Source: Xanthocytophaga flava (lineage in GTDB: Bacteria; Bacteroidota; Bacteroidia; Cytophagales; 172606-1). Taken from it: a stretch of DNA of 64,000 bases. How positions within the stretch are numbered: position 1 is the stretch's first letter; each line of letters begins with the position of its first letter. Below the pieces are notes generated by a model. The model did not search any database, had not been told where the DNA came from, and saw only the letters and a list, made by a program, of their open reading frames with translations. Positions 60,860 through 64,000 of the stretch are shown here, one piece after another. The DNA is taken from NCBI RefSeq assembly GCF_030068545.1, contig NZ_JASJOR010000012.1, positions 195,204 to 259,203 of the forward strand, read 5' to 3'. Both the position numbers and the translations under genes were made by a program.

Positions 60860-62326
60860 CTACTTTGCAGGTTTGCCATTAATATCTTCAAGAACTGTTG
60901 CAAGTTTCTTATAGTAAGTATCTAATTGACTTTCATACGCATCTGTATTTTCCAGAAGTGCTTTGTACATCAATTCATAACTTTTGATTCGGAGATCACA
61001 ATACTGAATCAGTTTTTGGTTTTTAGCATGGAAACTTTCTGGAAGGTTTAGTTTGTCCACTTCTTTTACTAGTTGCAGGTTCTGCTTCCAGTATACAAGT
61101 CCAGTATCTCTCACAGAGATAAGTAATTGATCTCTGGGGGTACTTTCTGGCATCTCATATACCCTGAGGGCTACTGCCTGGCGGTCATAGAAATTTTGCA
61201 TACGGGTATCATATTCACCAATAGGATTTGGGATATAGGTATAGACAACAAACGAAAATAGAATGATCAATAACGTTATTCCTCCAAGAGAGAAAGTATT
61301 TAATTGTTTCTGAGTAGGTTTGAGAAGACTAGGAGAAAGTGCATATCCAATTACAATTCCACCAACCAGACCACCGATATGGGCAGCATTGTCTATCCCG
61401 CCACGGAGCCCTCCCACAAGGTTGTAAATAACAAAAACAGATATGCTACCCAACAAGGATTGCCGGCTTTCTTTTTCTATGAGATTAGTGGTGAGCATGG
61501 CCAGAAATACGCCATACATCCCAAATATCGCCCCAGATGCCCCTGCACTTACTGTAAGGTCATGCCACCATAGGCTCGCCAGACTGGCTGTGAGACCTGT
61601 GAGTAGATAGGCTGTTAGAAAGCGAAGTTTCCCCAGAAAAGGTTCTAATAATGCTCCAATAAACATCAGAGCATACATATTCATAAGGAGATGAAAAATG
61701 CCAATATGAATGAATACACAGGTAAGCAAGCGCCACCATTGATTATCTAATGTATAAGGTTTAAAGTTAGCTCCCCATTGGATGAGGCTATCCGTATCTG
61801 GTTCAATAATTCCTACACCAGCTAATGCCATTGCTATAAAGATGACAATGTTCAGAATGATAAGTATAGGTGTAACAAAATAACCTTCTACAGGTACAAA
61901 CGCCCAGAGCCATCCACGATCTGTAGGTAAAGCAGTTTCATGGTATGCTTCTGATGTCTCCATCGGTAGAGTAGAAGGCAACTCTGAAGCTTGTTGTGTT
62001 AGATCTTCTGGTTGTATTGCACTTTGTAGCTCTTCTATTGTTTGAATAAGGATTAGTATATTTTCTTTGTTTCTGTCTGCTATTGTATTTGAGTTTGTGA
62101 CAGACTCACTTTGAAGATAAGCTTTATCTTCTTCAAGTGTAATTTGAACTTCATATTCTATCGTATCTTCTGACAATACATGCGCAAAAAAACTACTCTG
62201 ATTTATATATGTTTTTTCCCATCCAAGTTTCTGTGCAGCTTTTTGTGCAAGTACCAGAAAATGTGTTCCAGGTAAAGAATTGAGTGTATATGTTTGGGTA
62301 TATTTTGGGGAAGAATGACGTGTCAT
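60860..62326 (-). CDS. Rhomboid family intramembrane serine protease with N- and C-terminal extensions
   Basis: A 488-residue protein. A soluble N-terminal domain (about 1-140) is followed by a rhomboid core of about six to seven helices (about 150-360) with HLLMN (His212, Asn216), the catalytic serine in GASGAIFGMYG (Ser264) and the histidine in NAAHIGG (His316). A C-terminal helical soluble domain covers about 370-488. It cleaves single-pass membrane proteins within the membrane; the substrate is unknown. Both extensions are longer than in minimal rhomboids such as GlpG. Single gene, divergent from the WG-repeat gene. Confidence 0.92.
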   Translation of the reverse strand: MTRHSSPKYTQTYTLNSLPGTHFLVLAQKAAQKLGWEKTYINQSSFFAHVLSEDTIEYEVQITLEEDKAYLQSESVTNSNTIADRNKENILILIQTIEELQSAIQPEDLTQQASELPSTLPMETSEAYHETALPTDRGWLWAFVPVEGYFVTPILIILNIVIFIAMALAGVGIIEPDTDSLIQWGANFKPYTLDNQWWRLLTCVFIHIGIFHLLMNMYALMFIGALLEPFLGKLRFLTAYLLTGLTASLASLWWHDLTVSAGASGAIFGMYGVFLAMLTTNLIEKESRQSLLGSISVFVIYNLVGGLRGGIDNAAHIGGLVGGIVIGYALSPSLLKPTQKQLNTFSLGGITLLIILFSFVVYTYIPNPIGEYDTRMQNFYDRQAVALRVYEMPESTPRDQLLISVRDTGLVYWKQNLQLVKEVDKLNLPESFHAKNQKLIQYCDLRIKSYELMYKALLENTDAYESQLDTYYKKLATVLEDINGKPAK

Positions 62327-62636
62327 ATTATAAAGGCTTTTTGCAAGCTAAACTATCATAAGGACTTGGTCAAGTATGAAATTGTATTTTGTCTGATATT
62401 CAGTGGAATGGCTCATTTGAGATACTATTAGGTGTTTTTGATACAAAGGATAGACACAGAGTTACCTAAATAATTGATCTTGTATAAAAAGAAAAAATAT
62501 CTATATTATACTAACTAGTGATTGCGTTTAGATCTATCTTGCAGTTAATTTGAAGTAATAGTCTGTAAATCCCACTCCAATGTACATGTTACCACTCCAT
62601 GTGGTTTTAACCGTCGTAAAAAATTTAATCTTCACT

Positions 62637-63755
62637 ATGAAAAAGTTGTTTTTGGTTACGCTTCTTTTTATAGCGTTTAGCCAGTCATTTGCTCAGAAAT
62701 TATTTGTTGCCAAAGAAAATGGATTGTATGGGTATGTTGATGCCAATGGAAAGTGGGTAATCGAACCTTCCTTTGATGATGCAGATCCATTTTCTCATGG
62801 ATTTGCTGCTGTGAAAAGCAAAGGTCTTTGGAGCTTCATTGATAAAAAAGGGAAATTGATTACTCCTTATCGTTTTTCGTCTGCTCGCAACTTTGATGGT
62901 AGTGTAGCTGTAGTTGAATTTAGTAATACTCCAGGCAAGCATGGATTAATTGATACAACGGGAAGTCCTGTTGGAAAGGCTATATTTGGCGCTATTCGCA
63001 AATTCTCAGCTGAGGGATTGGCTATGGCAAAGTCTGAAAGTGGAGATTGGGGATTTATAGATAAAACAGGTAATTGGGTGATACAGCCTGCATATGGTGG
63101 GTTACGTGATTTTACGAGTGGTTTGGCTATGGCCAGGTCAAATAGTATGTGGGGTTATCTGGATACAAAAGGACAATGGGCCATTGAACCAAAATATGAT
63201 CACATCATTCCTTTCAGAGATGGTGTTGCTTTTGTTCTGGAAAAAGAAGGTTGGATAGTGATTGACAAGAAAGGGCAGCGTCTAGGCAATCTGTCATTTT
63301 CAGTTGTAAAAGCCTTTTCAGATGGAGTCGCTGTGGTAAGAAATTCAAAATGGGGTGTGGTAGACAAGCAGGGAAATTGGGTAGTACAGCCAACTTTTGG
63401 CTTTCTTAGTCCTTTTACAGGAGGCTTGGGAAGAGCACGTGAAAATAACAAATGGGGTATGATCGATAAGTCTGGTAAGTGGGTGGTTAAGCCACAGTAT
63501 GACAATATATTGGGAGCTTCAGAGGGAATTGCACGAGTACAAAAGTCTGGACTTTGGGGATATATGGACATGGAAGGAAACGAGATTGTTGAACCTAGGT
63601 TCCAATCTGCTGAAAAGTTTGTAAATGGTAGTGCTATTGTCAAGGTCAATAACAAATGGGGGATTATCGATAAAAGTGGTAAGTTTACCGTAGACCCCAA
63701 GTTTGACAAATTGAGATCGTTATTGAGTACAGATGAGGAGGAAGATGGAGAATAA
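62637..63755 (+). CDS. WG repeat-containing exported protein
   Basis: A 372-residue protein with a signal peptide (MKKLFLVTLLFIAFSQSFAQ) followed by about eleven or twelve WG/KWG repeats of roughly 23-35 residues (GLWSFIDKKGK, GDWGFIDKTGNWVIQ, SMWGYLDTKGQWAIEPKYD, KWGVVDKQGNWVVQ and similar). They fill the whole mature chain. The repeats form a beta-rich scaffold whose function is unknown. The open frame begins at 62580, but ATG 62637 starts the signal peptide and has the CACTATGAAAAAG context. Followed by a strong terminator. Confidence 0.88.
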   Translation: MKKLFLVTLLFIAFSQSFAQKLFVAKENGLYGYVDANGKWVIEPSFDDADPFSHGFAAVKSKGLWSFIDKKGKLITPYRFSSARNFDGSVAVVEFSNTPGKHGLIDTTGSPVGKAIFGAIRKFSAEGLAMAKSESGDWGFIDKTGNWVIQPAYGGLRDFTSGLAMARSNSMWGYLDTKGQWAIEPKYDHIIPFRDGVAFVLEKEGWIVIDKKGQRLGNLSFSVVKAFSDGVAVVRNSKWGVVDKQGNWVVQPTFGFLSPFTGGLGRARENNKWGMIDKSGKWVVKPQYDNILGASEGIARVQKSGLWGYMDMEGNEIVEPRFQSAEKFVNGSAIVKVNNKWGIIDKSGKFTVDPKFDKLRSLLSTDEEEDGE

Positions 63756-63773
63756 AAGATTATTAGTATAAAG

Positions 63774-63805
63774 AAAAGGGAGTAAGATTGGTTACTCCCT
63801 TTTTT
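63774..63805 (+). terminator. Terminator after the WG-repeat gene
   Basis: A 12-bp stem (63774-63785 with 63792-63803), 6-nt loop and a six-T run; 18 nt after the stop. Confidence 0.85.
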
Positions 63806-63882
63806 CTGCTTTCCCACAAACTTTTAGGTAAGCACATTCTTGCCTTCCGATTTTTTTGCATACATTTTAACTTTGAAGTTGT

Positions 63883-63999
63883 TTAGTATTTATTAAGAGG
63901 TTGGATTTTACGTAAAAAACGAATAGAGAAAGCCATATAGAGAAATGCAGTCCAGTTAGGCGCCTTCTTCTCAAACCGAATTAATAAGACTTTGAAACT
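63883..63999 (-). mobile_element. 3' end of a probable IS transposase gene (truncated by window edge)
   Basis: The minus-strand frame at the right edge encodes 38 residues before TAA: VLLIRFEKKAPNWTAFLYMA and FSIRFLRKI are like the C-terminus of IS5/IS1182-type transposases common in Bacteroidota, where an R-F-(D/E)-x-x-x-x-x-W segment and a final A-F helix end the DDE domain. The remainder lies outside the window, so family and intactness cannot be judged. No inverted repeat could be defined. Confidence 0.5.
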
Positions 64000-64000
64000 G

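Noticed and set aside
63200..63817. 205-codon minus-strand frame opposite the WG-repeat gene
   Set aside because: Shadow of the repeat gene; it runs across the gene's terminator and has Pro/Ser-rich composition from complementary codons.
1..64000. tRNA, rRNA, CRISPR, toxin-antitoxin or phage genes
   Set aside because: None recognised on reading both strands; a tRNA scan and covariance search would be decisive but could not be run.

Overview
The window looks like a chromosomal segment of a gliding Bacteroidota bacterium, most likely of the Cytophagales. The evidence is a SusC/SusD pair, two ECF sigma/FecR pairs, the gliding lipoprotein GldH, many lipoproteins, AT-rich DNA, genes mostly without Shine-Dalgarno sites, and many promoters of the Bacteroidota type (TTTG, about 19 nt, TAnnTTTG). 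I do not assign a genus. I recognised no rRNA, tRNA, CRISPR array or prophage. The only mobile-element trace is the 3' end of a probable transposase at the right edge.

Left (1-9.3 kb): the end of a sugar isomerase/epimerase gene faces a minus-strand nutrient-uptake locus (ECF sigma, FecR, SusC with an STN domain, SusD). A tRNA1(Val) methyltransferase gene follows. 9.4-12 kb: a membrane AraC regulator and an OpgC-like acyltransferase. 12.2-19 kb: a second sigma/FecR locus whose third gene is not a TonB receptor. It is an STN domain fused to about eleven LA_2272-type surface repeats, followed by DUF2147, sterol-desaturase-like and two tandem head-GIN (DUF2807) genes.

19-37.7 kb is a mixed region: M28 peptidase, cation diffusion facilitator, orphan LytS-type kinase, Crp/Fnr regulator, DUF4345, DinB, a large propeller/SpoIIE phosphatase, two amidohydrolases, a serine hydrolase, DoxX, AraC/GyrI, SDR and a DUF892 ferritin-like protein. 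37.9-41.7 kb holds seven tandem small exported proteins, each little more than a TonB C-terminal-type domain, plus one decayed copy: the most distinctive locus here.

41.7-50.4 kb is mostly core functions: mannose-1-phosphate guanylyltransferase (with a long leader or sRNA upstream), RecQ, PurD, RicT (PSP1), GldH, a LON-substrate-binding-domain protein and a phosphomannose-isomerase-type cupin. 50.5-63.8 kb holds a CAP lipoprotein, an unknown exported protein, a GH12 glucanase lipoprotein, a propeller-amidohydrolase fusion, Crp/Fnr, NQO1-type flavoprotein, YdeI, SRPBCC, AraC, NAD(P)-binding, rhomboid and WG-repeat genes.

Several gene starts were moved downstream of the longest open frame because a signal peptide, conserved N-terminus or promoter element falls inside the frame; each entry says so.
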